Positions 1 to 7,360 of a DNA stretch of 44,635 nt are shown here, one piece after another. Where the stretch lies: NCBI RefSeq assembly GCF_000248055.1, contig NZ_BAFC01000115.1:1-44635 (forward strand), given 5' to 3'. The DNA comes from Gordonia sputi NBRC 100414 (GTDB taxonomy: Bacteria > Actinomycetota > Actinomycetes > Mycobacteriales > Mycobacteriaceae). The translations under genes and the position numbers were made by a program. How positions within the stretch are numbered: the first letter of the stretch is position 1; the number at the start of each line of letters is the position of its first letter. Under the pieces are notes generated by a model. It had not been told where the DNA came from, did no database searches, and saw only the letters and a program-made list of their open reading frames with translations.

Positions 1-55
1 AGGTGAGCTCGATCAGCGCTCGGGTGGGCTCGATCGGCGGGTGAGTGGTTAGACC

Positions 56-80
56 GGTGGTTGAGCTTGTCGAAACCACC
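56..80. repeat. Short hairpin repeat (REP-like) upstream of ugpB
   Basis: Seven-base arms GGTGGTT and AACCACC enclose the core GAGCTTGTCGA. I recall this kind of 'GAGCTTGTCG' hairpin as dispersed in many actinobacterial genomes, so it is probably a REP-like or transcription-stop element between the preceding, unseen genes and ugpB. Bases 3-40 upstream hold an imperfect 20-21 bp direct repeat around CTCGATC. Only one copy of the hairpin is seen in this window. Confidence 0.5.
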
Positions 81-128
81 TGCGCGACAGACAGAGAACG
101 ATAAACAGTGGGGAACAGGAGCACACGA

Positions 129-1445
129 ATGCATGAGTTGTCTCGCCGCGGTTTTCTCGCGGCAGGTGTCACGTTGGCGGCGGGCCTGGCGGTATCGGCC
201 TGCGCGGGATCGGGGAGTTCGGAGGGGTCCGACGGCGGGGGTGACGCCAACAACCTGACCTTCTGGTCGAACCACCCCGGCAAGTCGACGGCCGTCGAGA
301 AGGAGTTGATCTCGCGCTTCGAGAAGGCCAATCCGGGCATCAAGGTCCAATTGGTCGACGCCGGAAAGAATTACGAAGAAGCCGCGCAGAAGTTCAATGC
401 CGCACTCTCGGGCGGATCGCTACCGGACATCATCATCCTGTCTGACGTGTGGTGGTTCAACTTCGCGCTCATCGGTGCGATCGCTCCGCTCGACGACCTC
501 TTCGGCAAGGCGGGTGTCAACACGTCCGACTACGTCGATTCGCTTGTGGGAGACTACAAGTGGAACAACAAGACGTGGGCGCTGCCGTACGCGAGGTCGA
601 CGCCGCTGTTCTACTACAACGCCGACGTCTGGAAGCAGGCGGGACTGCCGGCTCGCGGGCCGCAGAGTTGGCAGGAGTTCGGCGAGTGGGGTCCGCGTAT
701 CCAGGGTGTCGTCGGTGGCGGTAAGCAGGCGCACGGCTGGGGTAATGCTGTCGACTACCTCGGGTGGACGTTCCAAGGTCCCACCTGGACTTTCGGTGGT
801 GCCTACTCCGACGAGTGGAACCTGAAGTTCACCGATCCCAAGACGATCGAAGCCGCCAACTACTTGAGCGAGTCGATCAACACCAAGCGATACGCGAAGA
901 TATCCAACGACATCGCAGGCGATTTCAGCGCCGGCATCATCGCGTCGACCGTGGCGTCGACCGGCGACCTGTCGGGAATCACCAAGAATGCCAAGTTCAA
1001 CTTCGGCACAGCGTTCCTGCCTGCTCCCGACGGGACGATCGGTTGCCCGACCGGTGGTGCCGGCCTGGCGATCCCGGCACGGATCTCCGACGCGCGAAAG
1101 ATCAACGCGCTGAAGTTCATCAACTTCATCACCGACACCGACAACACGGCGTACTTCTCGCAGAACGTCGGGTACATGCCGGTCCGGAAGTCGGCGCTGA
1201 GCGACCCGTCGATGGTGGCCTTCCTCGACAAGAACCCCAACTTCAAGACGGCGATCGATCAGTTGCCGAAGACCAAGCCGCAGAACTACGCTCGCGTCTT
1301 TGTGCCCGGCGGCGACAAGATCATCGGTACGGGGTACGAGAAGATCGGACTGCAGAACGCCGATGTGAACGACACCATGGCCGACGTGAACAAGCAGATC
1401 CAACAGATCTACGACACCCAGATCAAGCCGAAGCTGCCGAAATGA
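129..1445 (+). CDS. ugpB: Glycerophosphodiester ABC transporter substrate-binding lipoprotein UgpB
   Basis: 438-aa solute-binding protein that captures glycerophosphodiesters (glycerophosphocholine in mycobacteria) outside the membrane and hands them to the Ugp permease. The N-terminus carries a twin-arginine-like SRRGFL motif (residues 5-10), a hydrophobic stretch and a VSAC lipobox with Cys25, so the protein should be an exported, lipid-anchored lipoprotein. The rest resembles M. tuberculosis UgpB over its full length from memory (for example DDLFGKAGV, YARSTPLFYYN, CPTGGAGLAIPA, YARVFVPGGD). The start is ATG 129, about 7 bases after AGGAG; an in-frame GTG at 108 has no comparable ribosome site. 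The ATPase follows; in mycobacteria the order is ugpA-ugpE-ugpB-ugpC, so the permeases probably lie just left of the window. Confidence 0.93.
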   Translation: MHELSRRGFLAAGVTLAAGLAVSACAGSGSSEGSDGGGDANNLTFWSNHPGKSTAVEKELISRFEKANPGIKVQLVDAGKNYEEAAQKFNAALSGGSLPDIIILSDVWWFNFALIGAIAPLDDLFGKAGVNTSDYVDSLVGDYKWNNKTWALPYARSTPLFYYNADVWKQAGLPARGPQSWQEFGEWGPRIQGVVGGGKQAHGWGNAVDYLGWTFQGPTWTFGGAYSDEWNLKFTDPKTIEAANYLSESINTKRYAKISNDIAGDFSAGIIASTVASTGDLSGITKNAKFNFGTAFLPAPDGTIGCPTGGAGLAIPARISDARKINALKFINFITDTDNTAYFSQNVGYMPVRKSALSDPSMVAFLDKNPNFKTAIDQLPKTKPQNYARVFVPGGDKIIGTGYEKIGLQNADVNDTMADVNKQIQQIYDTQIKPKLPK

Positions 1446-1528
1446 TCAGCAGCACAGGCGATATGGACAAGGCCACCATCGACGCACCCACTGTCGACTC
1501 GCCCAATATCGACTCGGCGGGAGTGTGA
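1442..1528 (+). CDS. Possible 28-aa coupled micro-ORF between ugpB and ugpC
   Basis: An ATG overlaps the ugpB stop as ATGA and opens a 28-codon frame that closes one base before the ugpC GTG. It is out of frame with both neighbours. The second half of the peptide is three 5-residue units (TIDAP, TVDSP, NIDSA), reflecting a 15-bp tandem repeat in the DNA. It may only serve to couple translation from ugpB to ugpC, or may be chance. No family recognised. Confidence 0.25.
   Translation: MISSTGDMDKATIDAPTVDSPNIDSAGV
1475..1519. repeat. 15-bp imperfect tandem repeat, 3 units
   Basis: Three consecutive 15-base units (1475-1489, 1490-1504, 1505-1519), each with a TCGAC core, fill the ugpB-ugpC spacer. 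This is one of several such arrays in the window. Confidence 0.6.
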
Positions 1529-1529
1529 C

Positions 1530-2597
1530 GTGGCGGTAGTGACCTTCGACGGAGCGACGCGTCGGTTCAGTCCCGAGGCGTCGCCGGCCGTCGACCATCT
1601 CGACCTCGAGGTGGCAGACGGAGAGTTCATGGTGCTCGTCGGGCCGTCGGGGTGTGGCAAGTCGACGACGCTGCGCATGCTCGCAGGCCTCGAGTCGGTG
1701 GAGGCGGGGTCTATCAGCATCGATGGACATGACGTTGTCGGTCTCGAACCGAAATCCCGTGACGTGGCGATGGTGTTTCAGAACTACGCGCTGTACCCCA
1801 ACATGACGGTCGCGCAGAACATGGGATTCGCGCTACGCAACGCGGGAATGTCCAAGGACGGCACGGCAACCCGCGTCAGCGAGGTCGCCGCGATGCTCGA
1901 ACTCGAGGATCTCCTCGAACGCAAACCGTCTAAACTGTCCGGCGGTCAGCGTCAGCGAGTGGCAATGGGACGAGCGATCGTGCGGCGCCCCAAGGTGTTC
2001 TGCATGGACGAGCCGCTGTCGAATCTCGACGCCAAACTGCGTGTGAGTACTCGCGCGCAAATCGCTGCACTCCAGCGTGAATTGGGTACGACGACGCTCT
2101 ACGTCACGCACGATCAGGTCGAGGCCATGACGATGGGCGATCGTGTTGCCGTGCTGCGCAAGGGGATTCTGCAACAGGTCGGTAGTCCGCGCGAAATCTA
2201 CGCGCATCCGGCAAACACGTTCGTCGCCGGGTTCATGGGTTCGCCTCAGATGTGTCTGATCGACGTCGAGATCGACGCGGGCCGTGCGCATCTCGGCGAC
2301 GCCGAGATCGCCGTTCCTCGTTCGGCGCCACAGCGACTCGTCGTCGGGCTGCGGGCCGAGTCGTGGCAGGTCACCGGTCCGGGGACGCTGGGTTCGTTGA
2401 CGGCGCGGATCGAACTGGTCGAGGAACTCGGGTCAGAGCAATTCGTCTACTGCTCGGCCGACGTCGCCGTTCGAGACGGACGGATCGTCGTCCGTGTCGA
2501 CCACAGGCGCGAGTTCACAGTCGGCGAGTCGCTCGGTCTGATCCCGGATGCAGGCGAATTGCACTGGTTCGACGCGGAGTCCGGTGTTCGTCTTTGA
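1530..2597 (+). CDS. ugpC: Glycerophosphodiester ABC transporter ATP-binding protein UgpC
   Basis: 355-aa ATPase of the CUT1/MalK-like family that powers import of the ligand delivered by UgpB. Walker A is GPSGCGKST (residues 38-46), the Q-loop is QNYALYPN, the ABC signature is LSGGQRQ (from about residue 136), Walker B is VFCMDEP and the switch histidine sits in VTHDQ. The C-terminal third (about residues 240-355) is the usual OB-like regulatory region. The GTG start at 1530 follows GGGAG and lies 84 bases after the ugpB stop, so the two are one transcript. The assignment to Ugp rather than another sugar importer rests on the UgpB neighbour; such ATPases can be shared between transporters. 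Confidence 0.88.
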   Translation: MAVVTFDGATRRFSPEASPAVDHLDLEVADGEFMVLVGPSGCGKSTTLRMLAGLESVEAGSISIDGHDVVGLEPKSRDVAMVFQNYALYPNMTVAQNMGFALRNAGMSKDGTATRVSEVAAMLELEDLLERKPSKLSGGQRQRVAMGRAIVRRPKVFCMDEPLSNLDAKLRVSTRAQIAALQRELGTTTLYVTHDQVEAMTMGDRVAVLRKGILQQVGSPREIYAHPANTFVAGFMGSPQMCLIDVEIDAGRAHLGDAEIAVPRSAPQRLVVGLRAESWQVTGPGTLGSLTARIELVEELGSEQFVYCSADVAVRDGRIVVRVDHRREFTVGESLGLIPDAGELHWFDAESGVRL

Positions 2598-2618
2598 CGC
2601 TTCGACGGTGCGCGTGCC

Positions 2619-3767
2619 TCAGCGGGCCGCAAGCGACGAGATCAGTGCGTCGATGGGCACCATGCCTGAGTAGTTGCCGTTCTCGTCGCAGCACACGAGT
2701 GGATCGAACCGGCTGGGCAGCGGTCGGGTCATGGCGCGTCGCAACACTTCTCGACGACCGGCAGCGCGATTCACGCGCATGGTGCTGTGCCGCACGATAT
2801 CTCGCGGACCATGGCGGGCCGCGAGACTGATCGGACGCGTGCCGGGGTCGAGAAGTGCGATCGCCGCGACCTCCGGTTCGGCGTCGAACATTGTGCGCAG
2901 CACCGAATCGTCGGAGTCGGCGGGTGCGGTACGGCCGGCTTCGATGAAGGGCGCCACGGTCTCTCTCGATTCGCACAGATCGCGCGTGCGACTCTTGAGT
3001 AGCGGATCGATTCCATTCATCGCCTCATCGGGTCTTCCCAGCAGATACCCCTGTCCCAGTGGCACTCCGAGCTGGCGCAACCGATGGAGGTCTTCGGCGG
3101 TCTCGATACCCTCGGCGATCAACCAGGCGTCGATGCGGCTGGTGAACTCGCCGAACATCTCGACGAGCGCCGACTTTGCCGGGTCACGGTGCAGGTCCGC
3201 AACCAGCGAACCGTCGAGCTTCACGAAATCGGGGTGCAGCGTCAGGATGTGATGCATGCTGGCATATCCCGCGCCGGCGTCGTCCACAGCAACAAACCCG
3301 CCGAGTTCACGCACTCGCGCGATGGCTGCAGCGACCTGGTCGTAGTCGGTGACGATGGAGTGTTCGGTCAGCTCGAAGACCATGCGGTCAAGCGGCCGGT
3401 GCTCGAGCAATCTCTGTATGCGATCGGTAAGCAACACGTCGGGGGAGATGTTCACCGACAGGAACGCCCGACGTGGCAGCGTGGCTCTCGACGACAGTAC
3501 CTTCTCGAGGACGAGTGCACTGAGTTCGGCCTCTTGCCCGATGCGCGCAGCCGCCGCGAACCACTGATCGGGGCCCACCGGGCGTTGCGCCGAGAACCTG
3601 CTCAGCGCCTCGTAGCCGACGACCCGCAACTGAGGTAGATGGGCGATGGGCTGAAATACCACCTTGGGAGCCTGCGCCGAATGAATCAGCGCATCCACCT
3701 CACGCTCGAGTTCCGACTCGATCCGCGCACTCATGCGCTCCGTGCGGACCCGATCAGAGGAACTCAC
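2619..3767 (-). CDS. EAL-domain cyclic-di-GMP phosphodiesterase with C-terminal CBS-like region
   Basis: 382-aa cytoplasmic protein. Residues about 30-255 form an EAL domain with the catalytic set: EAL at 53-55 (YEALSRF), the Asn of SVNISP, the Glu of FELTE, the DD pair in AVDDAGAGYAS, Lys in FVKLDGS, Glu in IAEGIET and Gln in GQGYLLGRP. It should therefore hydrolyse c-di-GMP. The last 110 residues contain a CBS-like segment (RRAMTRPLPSRFDPL, then GMVPIDALI), a possible ligand sensor. No GGDEF domain or membrane segment is seen. The GTG start at 3767 overlaps the upstream stop as GTGA, which favours it over the internal ATG at codon 12. It is the third gene of the fdhD operon and converges on ugpC across a 21-bp gap. 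Confidence 0.88.
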   Translation of the reverse strand: MSSSDRVRTERMSARIESELEREVDALIHSAQAPKVVFQPIAHLPQLRVVGYEALSRFSAQRPVGPDQWFAAAARIGQEAELSALVLEKVLSSRATLPRRAFLSVNISPDVLLTDRIQRLLEHRPLDRMVFELTEHSIVTDYDQVAAAIARVRELGGFVAVDDAGAGYASMHHILTLHPDFVKLDGSLVADLHRDPAKSALVEMFGEFTSRIDAWLIAEGIETAEDLHRLRQLGVPLGQGYLLGRPDEAMNGIDPLLKSRTRDLCESRETVAPFIEAGRTAPADSDDSVLRTMFDAEPEVAAIALLDPGTRPISLAARHGPRDIVRHSTMRVNRAAGRREVLRRAMTRPLPSRFDPLVCCDENGNYSGMVPIDALISSLAAR

Positions 3768-3937
3768 TGATCGACGATCACTTCACGGACGCGAGCGACG
3801 GTGTCTGGGGGCACGTCGTCGATCCCGTGATCGTCGGCGGCATGCTCGACGACAAGCTCCACAATCTCGGCCTCGGTCGTGGCTTCGAAAGTCGCGTCGC
3901 AATCCGGGATGACCGCACCGCACCAGAAGCTCTTCAT
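3764..3937 (-). CDS. DUF1059-family small protein (57 aa)
   Basis: 57-residue protein beginning MKSFWCGAVIPDCDATFEAT. The N-terminal CG...PxCDATF pattern and the following helix are typical of the DUF1059 family, whose function is not known. Cys6, Cys13, His32 and His37 could form a CCHH metal site (inference). A strong ribosome site, GGAAAGAG, precedes the ATG. The ATG overlaps the fdhD stop (ATGA) and its own stop overlaps the EAL gene start (GTGA), so it is the middle cistron of a translationally coupled trio. Confidence 0.85.
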   Translation of the reverse strand: MKSFWCGAVIPDCDATFEATTEAEIVELVVEHAADDHGIDDVPPDTVARVREVIVDQ

Positions 3938-4908
3938 GACGTCTCTTTCCGTGTAGTCGCTATCGAAGTGGTCGCAATCGAGAATTCTTCATCGGGGTTC
4001 GCGTCGTTACACGAGACGCGATCGGCGCCGCTGTAGAGAACCATCGACTCCCCTCGAACGAACCCGGCGAGGGTCAGGCCGTGCTGCTCTGCAAGGTCGA
4101 CGGCCAGCGACGACGGCGCCGAGACCGCCGACAACATCGGAACGCCCGCCATGATCGCCTTCTGCACCAACTCGAAGCTCGCGCGCCCGGACACCTGAAG
4201 GATCTGGCCACGCAGGGGCAGCAGATCGTGCGCCAGGGCCCACCCGATGACCTTGTCGACGGCATTGTGGCGCCCGACGTCCTCGCGGACCACCCGCAGT
4301 TCGCCAGTGCGACCGTCGAACAGTGCTGCCGCATGCAAGCCGCCGGTCTTCGCGAAGACCTTCTGGTGTTCGCGGAGCCGACCGGGCAGATCGAGTACGG
4401 CATCGGCGTCGACGATCAGCGGGTCGTCGGAGACGTCGAAATGCGAACGCGTGATGACGGATTCGATGCTGTCCTTACCGCACACCCCACACGCGCTCGA
4501 AATCGTGAAGTCGCGCGAGAGCGACGGATCGGGCGACGCGACACCCGGCGCGAGCGCGACGTCGAGCACGTTGTACGAATTCAACCCATCGCTCCCGGCG
4601 CCGGGCAGATTAGGCCCGCTCGCGGCGCTCCCGGCGCCGGGCTGACTCGGCCCGCTCGCTGCGCTCCCGGCGCCGGCACAGTAGCGGGCCGTGGCGAGGT
4701 CCTCCGCGCGGACCAGCACACCCTCGGAGACGAGGAATCCCGACGCGAGTTCGACATCGTGTCCCGGGGTCCGCATCGTGACCGCGAGCCGTTCGCCGTT
4801 GACGCGCATCTCCAACGGCTCTTCGACGGCCAACACGTCGACGCGCGTTGTCGGCTGCGCGCCGCGACGAACGCGGGTAACGCGACGTCGTGCTGTGATT
4901 CGGCCCAT
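3934..4908 (-). CDS. fdhD: Formate dehydrogenase accessory sulfurtransferase FdhD, with in-frame repeat insertion
   Basis: 324-aa FdhD, which transfers sulfur from the cysteine desulfurase to the Mo-bisMGD cofactor and so activates formate dehydrogenase. Diagnostic features are LAVEEPLEMRVNG, the CGVCGKDSI cysteine motif, KTGGLHAAALF, REDVGRHNAVDKVIG, VSGRASFELVQKA and SAPSSLAVDLA. ATG 4908 (MGRITARRR) matches the mycobacterial N-terminus better than the upstream GTG at 4917. After RYCAG the protein has two 12-residue repeats (GAGSAASGPSQP, GAGSAASGPNLP) and a partial third before resuming at NSYNVLDVALAPG. The mycobacterial protein, recalled from memory, has only a few residues there, so about 25 residues are inserted. 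The frame stays open and all family motifs persist, so it is probably functional. It is the first gene of fdhD-DUF1059-EAL. Confidence 0.93.
   Translation of the reverse strand: MGRITARRRVTRVRRGAQPTTRVDVLAVEEPLEMRVNGERLAVTMRTPGHDVELASGFLVSEGVLVRAEDLATARYCAGAGSAASGPSQPGAGSAASGPNLPGAGSDGLNSYNVLDVALAPGVASPDPSLSRDFTISSACGVCGKDSIESVITRSHFDVSDDPLIVDADAVLDLPGRLREHQKVFAKTGGLHAAALFDGRTGELRVVREDVGRHNAVDKVIGWALAHDLLPLRGQILQVSGRASFELVQKAIMAGVPMLSAVSAPSSLAVDLAEQHGLTLAGFVRGESMVLYSGADRVSCNDANPDEEFSIATTSIATTRKETS
4590..4676. repeat. 36-bp tandem repeat inside fdhD (2.4 units)
   Basis: Units at 4590-4625, 4626-4661 and 4662-4676 (partial), each beginning CGCTCCCGGCGCCGG, a palindrome-containing core. Because 36 is a multiple of three the array is translated as a 12-residue repeat within FdhD. 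The companion core CCCGCTCGCTGCGCTC resembles dispersed actinobacterial repeat sequence (recollection). Confidence 0.85.
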
Positions 4909-4970
4909 GTAAACCACGGTATCGGTTGCCGTACGACTCGCCCACCCGAGGAGAGGCCGCCGCCGGGCTC

Positions 4971-5420
4971 TCAGACGTCGACGATGAGGGTCACCGGACC
5001 GTCGTTGACCAGCGAGACCTCCATGTGCGCGCCGAAACGGCCCGTCGCGACGGTCGCTCCGGCGGTACGCAGTTCCGCGACCACGGCGTCGACGAGCGGT
5101 TCGGCGACCGCGCCGGGTGCGGCGGCATTCCAGGAGGGGCGTCGACCCTTGGCGGTGTTGGCGTACAGGGTGAACTGGCTGATCACCAGGATCGGAGCGT
5201 CGAGGTCTGCGGCAGAACTCTCACGCCCGTCCGGACCGTCGAGGATGCGTAGCCGCCAGATCTTGTCGGCGAGTTTCGTCGCGTGCGCCGGAGTGTCGTC
5301 GTGGGTGACCCCGACGAGCGCGACGAGACCGAAGCCGCCGGGAGCGATGTCGAGTTGACCGACCGTCTCGCCGTCGACGGTCACCTTCGCCTGGGTTGCT
5401 CGTTGGATCACTGCGCGCAT
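4971..5420 (-). CDS. dtd: D-aminoacyl-tRNA deacylase
   Basis: 149-aa DTD that hydrolyses D-amino acids mischarged onto tRNA, a proofreading function in the cytoplasm. It has the start [17 protein letters not shown], the catalytic SQFTLYA motif and the C-terminal NDGPVTL (NxGP cross-subunit motif), at normal family length. ATG 5420 is chosen because MRAVIQRA is the conserved N-terminus; the in-frame starts 5 codons upstream add unconserved residues. It lies 62 bases upstream of fdhD on the same strand and may be co-transcribed with it. Confidence 0.93.
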   Translation of the reverse strand: MRAVIQRATQAKVTVDGETVGQLDIAPGGFGLVALVGVTHDDTPAHATKLADKIWRLRILDGPDGRESSAADLDAPILVISQFTLYANTAKGRRPSWNAAAPGAVAEPLVDAVVAELRTAGATVATGRFGAHMEVSLVNDGPVTLIVDV

Positions 5421-5531
5421 GCCGACCAGCATCACAGATCGGGCGCACCCGCCCGCTGGTGGGCGAGTGCGTCGGACATCAGATGAAGATCTGGTGACGA
5501 CTTCGACGCGTCGGAATACCGGCGAGCGAAG

Positions 5532-6422
5532 ATGAGGTTCGCTGTGAACATGACCGCTTCATCCAGGGCAGAGCAATCGAAGGCCGCGCAGACCAAGGCA
5601 GAACACATCGCCAAGTTCGGCACCTACGGCGCGTGGGGTTGGTTCAAGCAGTTCTCGCCCGACGAGGCCCGCGAGATCGAGAAGCTCGGCTACGGGACCA
5701 TCTGGCTCGGCGGGTCGCCCAAGAATCTGCACCCTGTTCGCACGATCCTCGAGGCGACCGAGCACATCACCGTCGCCACCGGCATCGTGAACATCTGGAA
5801 CTCCGTCCCGTACGTCATCGCCGGTGAATTCCACGCACTCGAGCGCGATTTTCCCGGCCGCTTCTACCTCGGTGTCGGTGCCGGGCATCCGGAGGCGACG
5901 TCGGAGTACACGACGCCGTTCAAGGCTGTCGGACGCTACCTCGACGCTCTGGACGGCAAGCAGGTTCCCCCTGATCGTCGACTGCTCGCCGCACTCGGGC
6001 CGCGCATGCTGCGGATGTCGGCCGAGCGGTCACTGGGCGCCCACCCCTACCTGACGACTCCCGAGCACACCGCCGAGGCCAGGAAGATCCTCGGACCCGA
6101 CGCCCTGCTCGCCCCGGAGCACAAGGTGGTGCTGACCGAGGACGCCGACGAGGCACGTGCCGTGGGTCGTCCACCCGTAGACCAGCCCTACCTGCATCTG
6201 AGCAACTACACCAGGAACCTCAAGCGCCTCGGATACACCGATGAGGACATCGCCGACGGAGGTAGCGACGCGTTGATCGACGCACTCGTCGCACATGGCA
6301 CTCCCGCGCAGGTGAAAGCCCGACTCGACGAGCACCTTGCGGCCGGTGCCAATCACGTGACGATTCAGGTGCTCGGATCGGAAACGCCCGTCGAACAACT
6401 GGCTGCGATCATCTCGGCGTAG
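5532..6422 (+). CDS. LLM-class (F420-type) oxidoreductase
   Basis: 296-aa luciferase-like TIM-barrel flavin/F420-dependent oxidoreductase. The pattern [32 protein letters not shown], then [12 protein letters not shown], then [11 protein letters not shown] and the C-terminal [21 protein letters not shown] is that of the actinobacterial subfamily annotated as F420-dependent. Substrate unknown. The first 25 or so residues are poorly conserved; ATG 5532 and ATG 5550 are both possible starts and neither has a strong ribosome site. It stands alone, divergent from dtd. Confidence 0.85.
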   Translation: MRFAVNMTASSRAEQSKAAQTKAEHIAKFGTYGAWGWFKQFSPDEAREIEKLGYGTIWLGGSPKNLHPVRTILEATEHITVATGIVNIWNSVPYVIAGEFHALERDFPGRFYLGVGAGHPEATSEYTTPFKAVGRYLDALDGKQVPPDRRLLAALGPRMLRMSAERSLGAHPYLTTPEHTAEARKILGPDALLAPEHKVVLTEDADEARAVGRPPVDQPYLHLSNYTRNLKRLGYTDEDIADGGSDALIDALVAHGTPAQVKARLDEHLAAGANHVTIQVLGSETPVEQLAAIISA

Positions 6423-6495
6423 GGTTTCGCGCGACGATCGACTTCGCGGTGGCGGCGAGGCCCGACGACACCCTCAGCGCGCGCGGATAGCGGCG

Positions 6496-6891
6496 CTACT
6501 GCACCGGCTCCTTGAGCACCATCGAAATCAGCCAACTGACGATCGAGACGACCAGCGCGCCGAAAATCGCAGCCCAGAAGAAGCTGTCGACCTGCAGCCC
6601 CCAGTGCGTCGTGTTGTGCGTGATCCACGAGGTGATCTCGAGCATGAACGCATTGATCACGATGTGAATCAAACCGAGGGTGAGGATGTACAGCGGTATC
6701 GAAAAGAGCTGCACGATCGGCTTGATGAAGGCGTTCACCACACCGAAGATCAGGGCGACGAGCACCACGATTCCGAACTTTTCCAAGCCCGACGCGTCGT
6801 CGGGAAACTGAAAGCTCAGGCCGGGCACGATCAGAGTGGCCACCCAGAGAGCGACGCCCGAGAGCGCCGACTGGAGCAGAAATGCACGCAT
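6496..6891 (-). CDS. Phage holin family 4 (YvlD-like) membrane protein
   Basis: 131-aa integral membrane protein with four predicted membrane segments (about residues 8-25, 38-58, 64-85 and 105-127) and the motif FGVVNAFIKPIVQLFSIPLYILTLGL, separated here by its diagnostic NAFIKP and LTLGL elements, typical of Pfam Phage_holin_4_2. Despite the name these are chromosomal proteins of unknown function and nothing phage-like surrounds it. ATG 6891 is preferred; a TTG two codons upstream is the alternative. Confidence 0.8.
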   Translation of the reverse strand: MRAFLLQSALSGVALWVATLIVPGLSFQFPDDASGLEKFGIVVLVALIFGVVNAFIKPIVQLFSIPLYILTLGLIHIVINAFMLEITSWITHNTTHWGLQVDSFFWAAIFGALVVSIVSWLISMVLKEPVQ

Positions 6892-6978
6892 GTACAAGAT
6901 CTTGCCAAATTCGGACAGGGCGGCGCGCGCTGTATGACGGATCGGCGACGCGCCCCTCGCGGCGGATGCCCTTTCAGC

Positions 6979-7323
6979 TCAGCCGATCTGATCGCGGCGC
7001 GCGGTGACGAGGGTGCGGATGGCGTCGTCGGATGGGGGATCAGACGGTTGGAACCGAATGGTGCCCTTGTCCATGTCGAGGCCCTCGAGTTCCGGGGCCG
7101 CTGTCGAGACCGCTTCCGGGCTGAACGGATAGATGCCGATGTGCTTTTCGGCTCGCATCACCGACAGCAGTGGCTTGCCGTGGTAGGTGAGGGCGGGCAT
7201 GCCGTAGCCCTTGCCCTGCTCGGCGTCGGGGACGACCTCACGGGCGGTTGTGTAGATGTGATCGATCACTGCGCGGTCGGTGTCGTCATCGAGTTCGGCC
7301 AGATAGTCGTCGATGGTGCCCAC
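6979..7323 (-). CDS. DUF1801 / YdhG-like protein
   Basis: 114-aa soluble protein. KGYGMPALTYHGKPLLSVMRAEKHIGIYPFS is characteristic of the DUF1801 (iron-chaperone-like YdhG) fold, in two parts KGYGMPALTYHGKPLL and HIGIYPFSPEAV; biochemical role unproven. The start is GTG 7323, with TGAGG just upstream. It lies 37 bases downstream of the phosphate transporter gene, so it may be read from the same transcript. Confidence 0.8.
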   Translation of the reverse strand: MGTIDDYLAELDDDTDRAVIDHIYTTAREVVPDAEQGKGYGMPALTYHGKPLLSVMRAEKHIGIYPFSPEAVSTAAPELEGLDMDKGTIRFQPSDPPSDDAIRTLVTARRDQIG

Positions 7324-7360
7324 GCCTCAGCGTGGCACGTCGCCATGCCCGACCGCCCGA

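Noticed and set aside
6496..6891. Prophage remnant suggested by the holin-family protein
   Set aside because: The Phage_holin_4_2 family is widespread in chromosomes and no phage structural, integrase or lysis genes are nearby.
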